A stretch of 64,000 nt of DNA from contig NZ_JAAILA010000025.1 of the NCBI RefSeq assembly GCF_010974825.1, positions 1-64,000 of the forward strand. Direction: 5' to 3'. The DNA is from Aeromonas rivipollensis (GTDB lineage Bacteria; Pseudomonadota; Gammaproteobacteria; Enterobacterales; Aeromonadaceae). Shown here in pieces: positions 48,113-57,031 of the stretch. The notes below the pieces were generated by a model, which had not been told where the DNA came from, made no database searches, and worked only from the letters and a program-made list of their open reading frames with translations. Both the position numbers and the translations under genes were made by a program. Numbering within the stretch: the first letter of the stretch is position 1; each line of letters opens with the position of its first letter.

Positions 48113-49438
48113 CTAGGGCTGCCGGGTCTGAGGTTCAGTGAGTGGCTGGTGACGGTTTGTATCCAAATGTACGGGCAGCCTGAGGCAGAAGCGGGCCCCC
48201 GTCTCGGCGGGCAGCAACTGCACCTCGCCCCCGTGGTGGCGCGCTATGCTGCGCACTATGGCGAGGCCTAAGCCCGTGCCGCCAGTGCGTCTGTCCCGGC
48301 TCTGATCCAGCCGCACGAAGGGCTCGAAGATCTGGGGTGCCAGCGCCGGATCTATGCCGGGGCCGTCGTCGGCCACCTCCAGCAGATAGTGATCCTGCTG
48401 CCGGCTCATGGTGAGGCTCACCCGGCTGTTGGCGTGGCGCAGGGCGTTGCCGATGAGGTTCTCCAGCGCCCTGTCCAGCAGGCGGATGTCGCCGCGCCAG
48501 GGCAGGGGATGGGCGGGAAGCTGGAGGGCGAGTCGTCTGTCCGGGCGCAGCGCCTGCCAGTCCGGGAGCCGCTCCCCGGCCCAGCGACCCAGCTCGAGAT
48601 CGCTGCACTGCAGCGGCAGCTCGGGGCGATCCAGCCTGGCATAGGTGAGCATCTCCTCGATGAGGGCGTCCAGCGCGCCGAGATCCCGCTCCAGCCCCTG
48701 CTGCTCCTCGGCCGAGGGGGGCTCGGCCAGCATGGCGAGTCGGTAGCGCAGCCGCACCAGGGGGGTGCGCAGCTCGTGGGCGATGGCGTCGGTCAGCTGC
48801 TTGCGGCTGGCCAGCATGGCCTGCAACTGCTCGGCCATCTGATCGAAGGTGCGTCCCACCCGGCCCAGGCTGCTGCCGGGAGGCAGGCCGGTGCGGCAGG
48901 AGAGATCCCCGTCACCGACCCGGCGCGCCGTCTGTTCGAGCCGTTGCAGGCCGTGCCAGTGGGGGCGCAGCCAGAGCAGTATGGGCAGGCCGAGGGAGAG
49001 ACCGATGAGCAGCAGCAGGCCCACGTCCACCCAGTGCAGTTCGTGCAGGTAGGAGAGATAGGGGACGGGGCCGACGATCAGCACCTGGTCGGTGCCCGGG
49101 ATGCGCTGCAGGAAGGTGTCATCCTCCTCGACGATGACGATGTTGCCCGCCTCGAGGAAGGCCTGATCCTCCCTGGCCAGTGGCTGGTTGGCGAGGGCGC
49201 CGAGTTGCAGCGGCAGGTTGAGCTGCTGGCTCTGCTCCCCCATGCGGGCGGGCCAGCGTGCGGGTGGCAGCCGGGCCAGCTCGCCGGTGAGCAGCCCCAG
49301 GGAGCCCTGCATCATGTGCTCGAGATAGCGGTCACCCGCCCGCTCGGCACTGACCTGATAGACCAGGCCGATGAGCAGGATGGCGAGGCCGAAGCAGCCG
49401 ATCAGCAGCAGATAGAACTGGATAAACAGGCGGCGCAT
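48113..49438 (-). CDS. rstB: Sensor histidine kinase RstB
   Basis: 441 aa from the ATG at 49438 (GGAGAGCCCCC upstream). It begins MRRLFIQFYLLLIGCFGLAI, very like E. coli RstB, and shares FLQRIPGTDQVLIVGPVPYL in the periplasmic domain and LRPHWHGLQRLE after TM2 (~140-160). The H-box is DAIAHELRTPLVRLRYRL (~225-242); the HATPase_c domain has ENLIGNALRHA, DDGPGIDP and TGLGLAIVRSI. It pairs with RstA upstream. Confidence 0.93.
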   Translation of the reverse strand: MRRLFIQFYLLLIGCFGLAILLIGLVYQVSAERAGDRYLEHMMQGSLGLLTGELARLPPARWPARMGEQSQQLNLPLQLGALANQPLAREDQAFLEAGNIVIVEEDDTFLQRIPGTDQVLIVGPVPYLSYLHELHWVDVGLLLLIGLSLGLPILLWLRPHWHGLQRLEQTARRVGDGDLSCRTGLPPGSSLGRVGRTFDQMAEQLQAMLASRKQLTDAIAHELRTPLVRLRYRLAMLAEPPSAEEQQGLERDLGALDALIEEMLTYARLDRPELPLQCSDLELGRWAGERLPDWQALRPDRRLALQLPAHPLPWRGDIRLLDRALENLIGNALRHANSRVSLTMSRQQDHYLLEVADDGPGIDPALAPQIFEPFVRLDQSRDRRTGGTGLGLAIVRSIARHHGGEVQLLPAETGARFCLRLPVHLDTNRHQPLTEPQTRQP

Positions 49439-49474
49439 GGGGGCTCTCCTCTTGCCTGGATTGCGTCTGGGCGC

Positions 49475-49517
49475 CCCCCTCATCCCCAACCCTTCTCCCG
49501 CAAGGGGAGAAGGGAGC
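49475..49517. repeat. REP-like palindromic repeat, copy 3 (inside rstAB)
   Basis: CCCCTCATCCCCAACCCTTC, then CCCTTCTCCC-GCAAG-GGGAGAAGGG forming a strong hairpin. It lies in the 108-bp gap between rstA and rstB, where it could set the ratio of the two proteins by stabilising the upstream message. Confidence 0.72.
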
Positions 49518-49546
49518 AGAGAGCATCAAGGTCATTCGGTAACTGC

Positions 49547-50254
49547 TTATTCCCAGGCCTGGGGTACCAGCAGGTAGCCCTTCTGGCGCACCGTCTTGAT
49601 CCGGGTCGGGTTGGTGCTGTCATCCCCGAGCCGGCGGCGCAGGCGGGAGATGGCGACGTCCATGCTGCGGTCCTGGCCGTCGTAGTCGCGGCCCCGCAGG
49701 CTGCGAAACAGCGCTTCTCGCCCCAGGATCTGGCCGGCGTGGCAGGCCAGCTCCCACAAGAGATCGAAATCGGCGGTGGAGAGGGGCACGCTGTTGCCGT
49801 CGAGGCGCACATCCCGCCCCGGGCCATCGATCCGCAGGCGGCCGAATTGCAGGCGCTGGGGGGGCGTGCTGAGGGCGGCCGGTTGCGGCGCCTGCCCCTG
49901 CTGGCGGAACTGGACCCGCAGCCGGGCCAGCAGCACGGGGGGCGGCGTGGTCTTGAGGATGTAGTCGTTGGCCCCGAGCTCCAGGCTGAGGATCTGGTTC
50001 ATGTCGCTGTCGAGGGAGGTGAGCATGACGATGGGGCCGGCGAAGCGTGGCCGCAGATCCCGGCACAGGGAGAGGCCGTCCTGCCCCGGCAGCATGATGT
50101 CGAGCAGCACCAGATCGGGCTGTTCGGCCTCCACCCTGGCCAGCGCGAGATCGCCCCGGGTCTCCAGCAGCACCTCTATGTCGTGGCGGCCGAGCCAGCT
50201 GCTGATGAGCTGGCCTATGTCGGGATCATCTTCAACAAACAGAACGCGTGGCAT
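49547..50254 (-). CDS. rstA: Response regulator RstA (OmpR family)
   Basis: 235 aa from the ATG at 50254; a much longer in-frame reading to 51160 only runs over antisense trmA and is spurious. The receiver domain has VEDDPDIG (acidic pocket), LVLLDIMLPGQDG (phospho-Asp ~52), MLTSL and the Lys in YILKTTPP. The DNA-binding winged helix follows (~140-232) with LSTADFDLLWELACHAGQIL and SMDVAISRLRRRLGDD. In enterobacteria RstA is under PhoPQ and controls acid, iron and envelope genes including asr. Confidence 0.93.
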   Translation of the reverse strand: MPRVLFVEDDPDIGQLISSWLGRHDIEVLLETRGDLALARVEAEQPDLVLLDIMLPGQDGLSLCRDLRPRFAGPIVMLTSLDSDMNQILSLELGANDYILKTTPPPVLLARLRVQFRQQGQAPQPAALSTPPQRLQFGRLRIDGPGRDVRLDGNSVPLSTADFDLLWELACHAGQILGREALFRSLRGRDYDGQDRSMDVAISRLRRRLGDDSTNPTRIKTVRQKGYLLVPQAWE

Positions 50255-50341
50255 GGCGGCGTGGCCCCCGGCTATGGCGCGAATGCGCGTGTCGCCAGCA
50301 TAACGGCTGCGCCCGCGCCCTGCACCGGGATAACTAATCAA

Positions 50342-50363
50342 AACAGGGCCCGCGGGCCCTGTT
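50342..50363 (-). terminator. Terminator of trmA
   Basis: AACAGGGCCC / GGGCCCTGTT with a GC loop; the minus strand continues TTTGATTAG. It separates trmA from rstA. Confidence 0.8.
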
Positions 50364-50406
50364 GTCATTCTGCCTGTCGAGGGGGATCGGTGTGTCCCCT
50401 GCGGCA

Positions 50407-51513
50407 TCAGCCCGCCTTGCGCTTCAAGTACACCCCGGCTTCCATATGGTGGGTCCAGGGGAACTGGTCGAACAGGGCGAAGCGGGCGATCTCGTGGGTC
50501 TCGCCCAGCACTGCCATGTTGGCCTGCAGGGTCTCGGGGTTGCAGGAGATGTAGAGGATGTTGTCGTACTCCTGCACCAGCTTGACAGTAGCGTCGTCGA
50601 GACCGGCACGGGGCGGGTCGACGAAGATGGTGTTGCACTGGTAAGCGCCGAGATCGACCCCCTTGAGGCGGTTGAACTCCCGCTCGCCGCGCATCGCCAT
50701 GGTGAACTCCTCCGCCGACATGCGCAGTATGATCAGGTTGTCCACTCCGTTGGCGGCGATGTTGAACTGGGCAGAATCCACGCTCGGCTTGGCGATCTCG
50801 GTAGCCAGCACCTTGCGGAAGTTCTGGGCCAGGGCGATGGAGAAGTTGCCGTTGCCGCAGTAGAGCTCCAGCAGGTCCCCTTCGCTCCCGCGGGTCACAT
50901 CCAGGGCCCAGCCCAGCATCTGCTCGTTGATGGCGGCATTGGGCTGGGTGAAGCTGTTCTCCACCTGCTTGTAGACCAGCTCGCGGCCTTGCACCGTCAG
51001 CCGCTCGATGACGAACTCCTCCCCCAGGCAGATCTTCTGCTTGTGGGCGCGGCCAATCAGTTGCAGATCGAAGCCCTGGGCCCGCAGGTCGGCCTGCAGG
51101 GCCTCTGCGGCCTGCTGCCACTCCGCTTCCAGCTTGCGGTGGTAGAGCAGGCTGACGCACAGCTGGCCGGACTGGGTGGAGAGGTAGTCTATCTGGAACA
51201 GCTTGCGGCGCAGCACCGGGTGCGGGCGCAGCCCTGCCAGCAGCACCGGCATCAGCCGGTTGATGAGCAGGCTGGCGGTGGGGAAGCTGTCGACCCGGAT
51301 GATCTCCTTGGTGGTCTGGGCATACATGCAGTGGAAGAGGTCATCCCCCTCGTGCCAGATGCGGAACTCGGCACGCATCCGGTAGTGCTCGGCGGGGGAG
51401 GCATGGACCTCAAGCGCGGGCGGGTTGAAGTCGGCGAACAGCTGGGTGAGGCGATCGCGCTTCTCGTCGAGCTGGGCCTGGTAGTCGGCGGGGGTCCGCT
51501 GGGATTGGGTCAT
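50407..51513 (-). CDS. trmA: tRNA (uracil-5-)-methyltransferase
   Basis: 368 aa from the ATG at 51513 (CTGAGGTATCT upstream); E. coli TrmA is 366. It makes ribothymidine-54 in tRNA using SAM. Motifs: [16 protein letters not shown] (SAM loop, ~210-225), [14 protein letters not shown] (~291-304), and the catalytic Cys in [12 protein letters not shown] (~320-331). It is monocistronic, with its own terminator. Confidence 0.96.
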   Translation of the reverse strand: MTQSQRTPADYQAQLDEKRDRLTQLFADFNPPALEVHASPAEHYRMRAEFRIWHEGDDLFHCMYAQTTKEIIRVDSFPTASLLINRLMPVLLAGLRPHPVLRRKLFQIDYLSTQSGQLCVSLLYHRKLEAEWQQAAEALQADLRAQGFDLQLIGRAHKQKICLGEEFVIERLTVQGRELVYKQVENSFTQPNAAINEQMLGWALDVTRGSEGDLLELYCGNGNFSIALAQNFRKVLATEIAKPSVDSAQFNIAANGVDNLIILRMSAEEFTMAMRGEREFNRLKGVDLGAYQCNTIFVDPPRAGLDDATVKLVQEYDNILYISCNPETLQANMAVLGETHEIARFALFDQFPWTHHMEAGVYLKRKAG

Positions 51514-51682
51514 AGATACCTCAGATGCACACCGGCAGGGCCGGGCAGAAACCGGGGGAAGGCCGCAGCCAACCAAAGGGTGAGGATTTTAAAAGGCCGT
51601 CGCGGATTGTCCAAGTTTTTTGTGGTCAAGAAGTGGCCAGTCGGGCCGATAACCGATCCACCACTATGGCGGGAGAGTGATG

Positions 51683-52819
51683 ATGCAGATCGATGGCATG
51701 GGCGCAGCCCAACCCAAGGGAGTGGGCATTGCTCCCAAGTCGCCTCAACAGGCAGAGTCGAAACCGGCAGGCAGCGGGGAGGAGGTTTCCCTGAACAAGC
51801 CCCCGAAGTGGGCCCAGGTGCTGATCCAGCAGGCGCTGCAATTTGCGCTGGAGATCAATGGTCAGCACTATCAGGCCCCCAGGAGTCAGGAGTTCAAGCT
51901 GGATCCTCCAGAGGCCATCACCCCGGAGACCCTGTTCGATTACGAGGCCGTGGCGGACAACGTGCTGCAGTTCGTCACCGGACGGCTGGGGGCGGCCCGT
52001 GCCGACGGCAAGTCGGATGAGGATCTGGCCAAGATGATGGAGCAGGCCCGCAAAGGCGTGGAGATGGGCTTCGGCGACGCCAGAAAGCAGCTCGGGGGCT
52101 GGGCGGACAACGAGGACATCAAGACCGGCATGGATCAGAGCTACAAGCTGATCCAGGAGGGACTGGAGTCCTTCGAGCAGGAGTTCTTTGGCGAGGTCTC
52201 GACCACGGATCTCGGGGCGGCCAAGATGGCCAGCCGGCAGCAGGCCTTTCTCGAGATCGAGACCCGGGACGGGGACAAGGTGATGCTGCGCTTTAGTGAC
52301 AGTTGGCAGTTCAAGTCCCGAAGCGACGGGAGCGGCAACCAGTTCAGCCTCAAGTCGAGCCAGAGTTTCGACTTCTCCCTGGAGGGGGATCTCGACAGTG
52401 GCGAGATGGACGCCATCGGCAAGCTGGTCAAGGGGCTGGACGAGCTGGCCGGCCAGTTCTTCGGGGGCGGGGAGGGCAAGACCCTGGCCGACAGGCTGGA
52501 TGGGTTGCAACTGGACGACAGCCAGCTGGCCTCCTACTCCCTCAAGCTCAAGCAGTCGGCCCGCTTGAGCCAGACCTATCAGGGGGCCCATTCGCTGCAG
52601 GAGGGGCTCAAGCCGCTGGCGGACTACCTGCCGAAGCTGAGTCAGCTGCAGCAGCAGGCCGATGCCCTGTTGCCACCCGTCCAGCAGCAGGCGTTGACCC
52701 CTGCGGTGCTGGCGGCGCGAGGCCAGGGCGAGGCGGCCGAGGGCGCCGGTTTCATGGGCTTCAACCAGCGGATGCTGGAGGCCATGAGGCTGCTCGGCCA
52801 GCAGATGGCGACGAGCTGA
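51683..52819 (+). CDS. DUF5610 domain-containing protein
   Basis: 378 aa. The ATG at 51683 is best placed from the GGGAG site; 51680 and GTG 51677 are also in frame. Conserved core: PPKWAQVLIQQALQFALEIN (~32-51), DYEAVADNVLQFVTGRL and YKLIQEGLESFEQEFFG, matching DUF5610 as I recall it. Glutamine- and leucine-rich helices follow. There is no signal peptide and no catalytic motif; function is unknown. A hairpin terminator follows. Confidence 0.7.
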   Translation: MQIDGMGAAQPKGVGIAPKSPQQAESKPAGSGEEVSLNKPPKWAQVLIQQALQFALEINGQHYQAPRSQEFKLDPPEAITPETLFDYEAVADNVLQFVTGRLGAARADGKSDEDLAKMMEQARKGVEMGFGDARKQLGGWADNEDIKTGMDQSYKLIQEGLESFEQEFFGEVSTTDLGAAKMASRQQAFLEIETRDGDKVMLRFSDSWQFKSRSDGSGNQFSLKSSQSFDFSLEGDLDSGEMDAIGKLVKGLDELAGQFFGGGEGKTLADRLDGLQLDDSQLASYSLKLKQSARLSQTYQGAHSLQEGLKPLADYLPKLSQLQQQADALLPPVQQQALTPAVLAARGQGEAAEGAGFMGFNQRMLEAMRLLGQQMATS

Positions 52820-52848
52820 TCCCGGCTCGTCGCCCCTCTGATGCGGCG

Positions 52849-52876
52849 TTTGCCAGCCCGGGCCGGGGCTGGCAAA
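52849..52876 (+). terminator. Terminator of the DUF5610 gene
   Basis: TTTGCCAGCCC / GGGCTGGCAAA with a six-base loop, then CTGCCCTTTTC. Confidence 0.75.
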
Positions 52877-52904
52877 CTGCCCTTTTCTCCAGCCAGACGA
52901 TGCC

Positions 52905-53438
52905 ATGAACCCCAAGAAGCCAAGAGACAAGCGCGAGCTCTGCTACCCCTTCATCTTCGAGACCCAGTTCCAGTGTGACTACGAGATCGCCACCGACGAG
53001 CTCTGCTGCCAGGTGGGGGCCGTGCTCTCCCACCTGGTGCCGGATGCCGACACTCAGCCCATGCTGGCGGATCTCACTACCTTGCAGCGGCTCATCTACA
53101 ACCTCAACGGCTCGGTGCGCGGCAGGCTCGGGATCTTCGAGGAGGATCTGGACTGGCTGAAGGGACGTTACGATCACTACAACGAGGCGAGCCGCGGCCG
53201 GGTCACGGGTTTCGTGCTGCCCCAGGGACCCCAGCCCATTCCCACCCTGCACCTGTGCCGCTGCGGCAGCAAGAAGGTGGTGCGCCTGCTGGTGCGCCTC
53301 GAAGAGAGCGGCGTGCGCTTCGACCCCATCCTCTACCGTTTCGCCAACCTGCTGGCCAACTTCTTCTTCGTGCTCACCGTCTACCTCAAGCAGGCCTGGG
53401 ATGTGCCCGAAGTGCCCTACGTCAGCATCAACTACTGA
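52905..53438 (+). CDS. PduO-type cobalamin adenosyltransferase-like protein, divergent
   Basis: 177 aa. The second half follows the PduO/ATR pattern: RGRLGIFEEDLDWLKGRY, FVLPQGPQPIPTLHLCRCGS (against F-LPGG...LH-ART in true ATRs), and ILYRFANLLANFFFVLTVYL at the last helix. The usual active-site arginines of the R-x-x-E-R segment are replaced (CRCGSKKVVR), and the N-terminal ATP loop is not evident. It may be a cobalamin- or nucleotide-binding relative without adenosyltransferase activity. No cobalamin genes lie nearby. Confidence 0.6.
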   Translation: MNPKKPRDKRELCYPFIFETQFQCDYEIATDELCCQVGAVLSHLVPDADTQPMLADLTTLQRLIYNLNGSVRGRLGIFEEDLDWLKGRYDHYNEASRGRVTGFVLPQGPQPIPTLHLCRCGSKKVVRLLVRLEESGVRFDPILYRFANLLANFFFVLTVYLKQAWDVPEVPYVSINY

Positions 53439-53481
53439 GGTTGCATGGGGTTGCCACAAGGCTGGCCGAAGCGACATAAAG

Positions 53482-53509
53482 AAAAACCGGAGCACAGGCT
53501 CCGGTTTTG
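53482..53509. terminator. Terminator between the PduO-like gene and malZ
   Basis: AAAACCGGAGC / GCTCCGGTTTT with an ACAG loop, between convergent genes; usable in both directions. Confidence 0.92.
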
Positions 53510-53533
53510 CTTTTCCGCGTGCCAACAGCGCAT

Positions 53534-55363
53534 TCAGCTGGAGAGCAGCACCCTGGCCGAGTTGGCCGGTATGGTGAGCTGCACCTCCCCTTGCACCACC
53601 TCGAACTTGTCACCGTTGAAGGCGTCGGTGAAGCGGCTGGCGGGGCTGGCTGTCTGCCACAGGGGCAGGCTGATGGTGCGCGGCTCGGTCGGGTGGCGGT
53701 TGCAGGCCACCACCACCTGATCGCTTTGCAGGGTGCGGGCGAACACATAGCTGTGAGGGCCGGCGTAGAGGGTCTGGATGTCGCCCCGGCGCAGGGCCGG
53801 ACGCTGGCGGCGCAGCTGGATCAGGCGGCGATAGTGATCGTGCAGCACATGGTCCCAGTCCGTGGTGTCCCAGGGGAAGCAGCGACGGCAGTCCGGATCG
53901 TTGCCGCCGGAGAGCCCCACCTCGTCGCCGTAGTAGATGGAGGGCACGCCGATATAGGTGATGAGCAGGGTGGCGGCGAGCCGCATGCGCTGCTTGTCCT
54001 CCCCCAGCAGGTGGAGGAAGCGGGCGGTGTCGTGACTGTCCAGCAGGTTGAACTGGGCCAGCTGGTTCTTGAACGGGATATGGGCCCGGGCCAGCTTGAG
54101 CCATCTGTCCAGCTCCTCGGCGCTGATCCGGATGGGGTGATAGGCGATGTCCTGCCCCGCCAGGAAGGCGCGGATGGGGTGGGCGAAGCCGTAGTAGTTC
54201 ATGGCGCCGTCCTCCTGATCCCCCTGCAGCCACTGGCTCGCCTCGAAGAAGTGTTCGCCGAGCACGTAGGCGTCCGGGTTCTCCTGCTTGACGGCGCCGC
54301 GAATGGCACGCACATGGCCGCTGTTGCCCATGGCCGAGCCCCGCTCCCCCAGCATGTGGATGACGTCGAAGCGCCAGCCGTCGATCTGGTAGGGGGCGCG
54401 CATCCAGTAGCGCAGAATGGCGTTGTCTGCCCGATACACGGCGTCCTGCACCTGCTCGCTGGCAAAGTCCAGCTTGGGCAGGCTGCGAATGCCCTTCCAG
54501 CTGACATAATCCCCCTCCTGGTCGAAGGTGTAGAAGCTGCGCCAGGGGGAGTCCGGGTTGCTCTGGGCTCCCAGCGGCGGGCAGAACCAGGGGTGGTCGG
54601 TGGAGGTGTGGTTGACCACGGCGTCCAGGATGATCTTCATGCCGCGCTGATGCAGGTTGCGGGTCAGCTCGGCAAACTGGGCATTGGTGCCGAGGTGCGG
54701 GTCGACGCTGTAGTAATCCTGGGTGTCGTACTTGTGGTTGCTCGGCGAATCGAAGATGGGGTTGAGGTAGAGCGCCGTCACCCCGAGGGATTGCAGGTAG
54801 TGCAGCTTGGCGTCTATGCCCGCCAGATCCCCGCCGTAGAACTCGCAGGCGCCGTGCCCCTCTTCATGGCGGCTGACCGGCTCCCCCCAGGCCTTGCTGA
54901 TGACCGCCTTGCCGCGGTACTCGTACTCGTGATGCTTGACGCTCAGCGACGGGTCGCCGTTGCAGAAGCGGTCCGGGAAGATCTGGTAGAAGACCTGATC
55001 CTGTACCCAGGTCGGCGGCTGGTGATGGCTGTTGAAGCGGAAATGTTGCTCGCGCGGCGGCATGGCGGCGCTGACGCCCGCCCCGTGCAGCCACCACTGC
55101 TCCTGGTCGGTGAGGCACTTGAAGCAGTAGAGGTGGATCTCCTGCCCCTTGGCCAGCGGCAGCTCGACCTGCCAGACCTGCAGTCTGTCCCGGGTCGAGA
55201 CAGGGCGCATGGCTACCAGATATTCCTCGTTGTCCGGCTCGTGGCGCAGCCACACCTCGCGGATGGGGGCGTCCAGCTCGCTGAACAGGGTGAGCAACAG
55301 GGTATCGGCACTCTCTTTGAACCAGGGTGCCACCTGGGGATGAAACAGGAAGGGATGGGTCAT
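53534..55363 (-). CDS. malZ: Maltodextrin glucosidase (GH13)
   Basis: 609 aa; E. coli MalZ is 604. It releases glucose from maltodextrins in the cytoplasm. An N-terminal beta domain (~1-115) precedes the barrel beginning VFYQIFPDRFCNGD (~125). GH13 regions: DAVVNHTS, GWRFDVIHM (nucleophile Asp), GEHFFEAS (acid Glu) and LLDSHDTARF (third Asp). It lacks a signal peptide. It is 31 bp downstream of an HDOD gene on the same strand and may be co-transcribed. No other mal genes are in the window. Confidence 0.92.
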   Translation of the reverse strand: MTHPFLFHPQVAPWFKESADTLLLTLFSELDAPIREVWLRHEPDNEEYLVAMRPVSTRDRLQVWQVELPLAKGQEIHLYCFKCLTDQEQWWLHGAGVSAAMPPREQHFRFNSHHQPPTWVQDQVFYQIFPDRFCNGDPSLSVKHHEYEYRGKAVISKAWGEPVSRHEEGHGACEFYGGDLAGIDAKLHYLQSLGVTALYLNPIFDSPSNHKYDTQDYYSVDPHLGTNAQFAELTRNLHQRGMKIILDAVVNHTSTDHPWFCPPLGAQSNPDSPWRSFYTFDQEGDYVSWKGIRSLPKLDFASEQVQDAVYRADNAILRYWMRAPYQIDGWRFDVIHMLGERGSAMGNSGHVRAIRGAVKQENPDAYVLGEHFFEASQWLQGDQEDGAMNYYGFAHPIRAFLAGQDIAYHPIRISAEELDRWLKLARAHIPFKNQLAQFNLLDSHDTARFLHLLGEDKQRMRLAATLLITYIGVPSIYYGDEVGLSGGNDPDCRRCFPWDTTDWDHVLHDHYRRLIQLRRQRPALRRGDIQTLYAGPHSYVFARTLQSDQVVVACNRHPTEPRTISLPLWQTASPASRFTDAFNGDKFEVVQGEVQLTIPANSARVLLSS

Positions 55364-55394
55364 GGTATCTACTGCATCAGAGGGTGGCCAGAGG

Positions 55395-56225
55395 CTACTG
55401 GGTCAGGAGGTCGGCGAGGGCATTACCCTGCTCGTGGAGTTGCTCCAGCTGATCCGCCAGGGTGGCGGGATCCAGCCCGAGCTGGTCGGCCAGCGGCTTG
55501 GGGAAGCGCGCTATGATGGCCTGGGCCGGTACCCCGGCGTGCCAGGCGAAGGAGACGAAGACGGAGAGCCGGATCAGCACCGCCTCCTTGCTGACCGGAT
55601 CGTGGGAGAGGGGATCCAGCTGCTGGGCGATGGCATCGACGAAGGAGGACGACAGGTTCCAGCGCTTCGCCAGCTCGGCGCCGAGCTGGGCATAGTCGTA
55701 CCCCAGCATCTCCCGCTGGGCCTCGACCCGGCTGCTCCCCTTCTCGATGGCCAGGTTGATGAGCCCGGCCTCCTCCGGCAGTGTGCTCTGGATCAGCAGC
55801 TCGCCGATGTTGTGAATGAGGGCGCAGGTGAAGGCGCTCTCCGGATCCACCGCCCTGGTCTGCTGGGCCAGGGTGCGGGCTATGGTGGCGACCTGGAAGG
55901 TCTGGGTCCAGAAACGGTGCTTGTCAAAGCCCGGGGGGGCCTTGAAGCTGCTGATGATGCCGGAGGCGACCACCACGGAGCGCAAGCGGTTGAAGCCGAG
56001 GCGGATCACCGCCTGCTCGATGGAGGTCACCTCGTTGCCCCGGCGCAGGGCGGCGGAGTTGGCCATCCGCAGCACCTTGACGCTGATCACCTGGTCCATG
56101 GCGATCTTGGCCGCGATCTCGTCGATGCGGGCATTCTCATCGTTGAAACTCTGCATCAGCTCGTGCAGCAGCTGCGGGATTGTGGGCAGTTGTTTGATCT
56201 TGCCAAACAGGCGATCCATCGACAT
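55395..56225 (-). CDS. HDOD domain protein
   Basis: 276 aa from the ATG at 56225, placed 11 nt after GGAGG; a longer GTG reading from 56270 is possible. An HDOD domain covers ~5-205: FGKIKQLPTIPQLLHELM, IAMDQVISVKVLRMANSA and FTCALIHNIGELLI. HDOD proteins resemble HD phosphodiesterases but lack full metal ligands and usually serve as regulatory scaffolds. The target is unknown; malZ follows on the same strand. Confidence 0.88.
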   Translation of the reverse strand: MSMDRLFGKIKQLPTIPQLLHELMQSFNDENARIDEIAAKIAMDQVISVKVLRMANSAALRRGNEVTSIEQAVIRLGFNRLRSVVVASGIISSFKAPPGFDKHRFWTQTFQVATIARTLAQQTRAVDPESAFTCALIHNIGELLIQSTLPEEAGLINLAIEKGSSRVEAQREMLGYDYAQLGAELAKRWNLSSSFVDAIAQQLDPLSHDPVSKEAVLIRLSVFVSFAWHAGVPAQAIIARFPKPLADQLGLDPATLADQLEQLHEQGNALADLLTQ

Positions 56226-56312
56226 GGCTGAGGCAGCCTCCATTGCGAACAGTGCCTCATATTGTGCCACAGCTGGGCCAGTTGTTCCTGTCGGCGAGTG
56301 GTTTTGTGAGCC

Positions 56313-56732
56313 CTAGTACACCCAGTCTCGCAGTCTGTATTCCAAACGGTGCCGTTTTCCGGTCAGGATCAGGGTCTGTGGCGTGCCGCTCAGGGTCGCC
56401 CCCTCCATCAGGGTAGCGAGTACCGCCTGTTCGATCTGGTCGAGCCGGGGCGGGCAGGCCATGGCCGTGCTGCCGAGGCTGGTAACCCAGAGTCTGTCAT
56501 CCTCGAGATGGCCCTGGCCGAAGTAGCGGTTGCACCCGGCGATGCCATTGACGGTGAAGTGCTCCCCTATCTCGATGTCGGGGGGATTGATGCGGCTGCT
56601 GGGGATGGCCTGGCCATCCAGCTTGTCGAGCACCCAGTGGTGGTGCTGCAGATCTTGCGAGGCGAAGCGGGGAGTACTGCTGCAGGCGCTGAGCAGGAGC
56701 AGGGCGAGCAGCAGTAGCAGAAATCTGGGCAT
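56313..56732 (-). CDS. META-domain (HslJ-like) lipoprotein
   Basis: 139 aa from the ATG at 56732 (GGAGCCCCTTCC). The start is MPRFLLLLLALLLLSACSST, with lipobox LSAC, so a lipoprotein is predicted. The META domain follows: HHHWVLDKLDGQAI, FTVNGIAGCNRYFGQ (~68-82) and GSTAMACPP. Such proteins, including E. coli HslJ, are heat- or drug-induced envelope proteins of uncertain role. Two cysteines may form the domain disulfide. Confidence 0.85.
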   Translation of the reverse strand: MPRFLLLLLALLLLSACSSTPRFASQDLQHHHWVLDKLDGQAIPSSRINPPDIEIGEHFTVNGIAGCNRYFGQGHLEDDRLWVTSLGSTAMACPPRLDQIEQAVLATLMEGATLSGTPQTLILTGKRHRLEYRLRDWVY

Positions 56733-56920
56733 GGAAGGGGCTCCGGTGATGGGAGCGACAAGCATACCCGTGCCATGGCCCGGGAGGCAGGGCGAGGGGG
56801 GGCCAGCCCGACCGCTTCTGTCGCCCTCAGGGGAAGGGGGGTGTCGGTAAATGGCAACACCCGCCCCGGGCGAGCCTCGTTTCAGGCAGCAGGGATCGCC
56901 CATGGACCCCTGCCGGTACC

Positions 56921-56997
56921 TCAGCCGGCAAACAGCCGCTCGGCGTAGCGGGCCAGGCCCGAGGTTATCAAACCGAAGTCATCCCCACCTTCCAGAG
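56921..56997 (-). repeat. Remnant second copy of the yegD 3' end
   Basis: 77 bp aligns without gaps to the true yegD end (57032-57108), 111 bp away, with 10 mismatches by my count (about 87%). On the minus strand it encodes LEGGDDFGLITSGLARYAER-LFAG and a stop, against LEGGDDFGSVASGLARYAER-MFAG in YegD. The rest of the ~300-bp gap 56733-57031 shows no gene. Confidence 0.9.
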
Positions 56998-57031
56998 GAG
57001 ATGTGGTGGGTAGCCTTTGGCGTGTCGGGGA

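Noticed and set aside
49547-51160. 537-codon frame joining RstA to an upstream segment
   Set aside because: The part above 50254 lies antisense to trmA and is low-complexity; RstA starts at MPRVLFVEDD.
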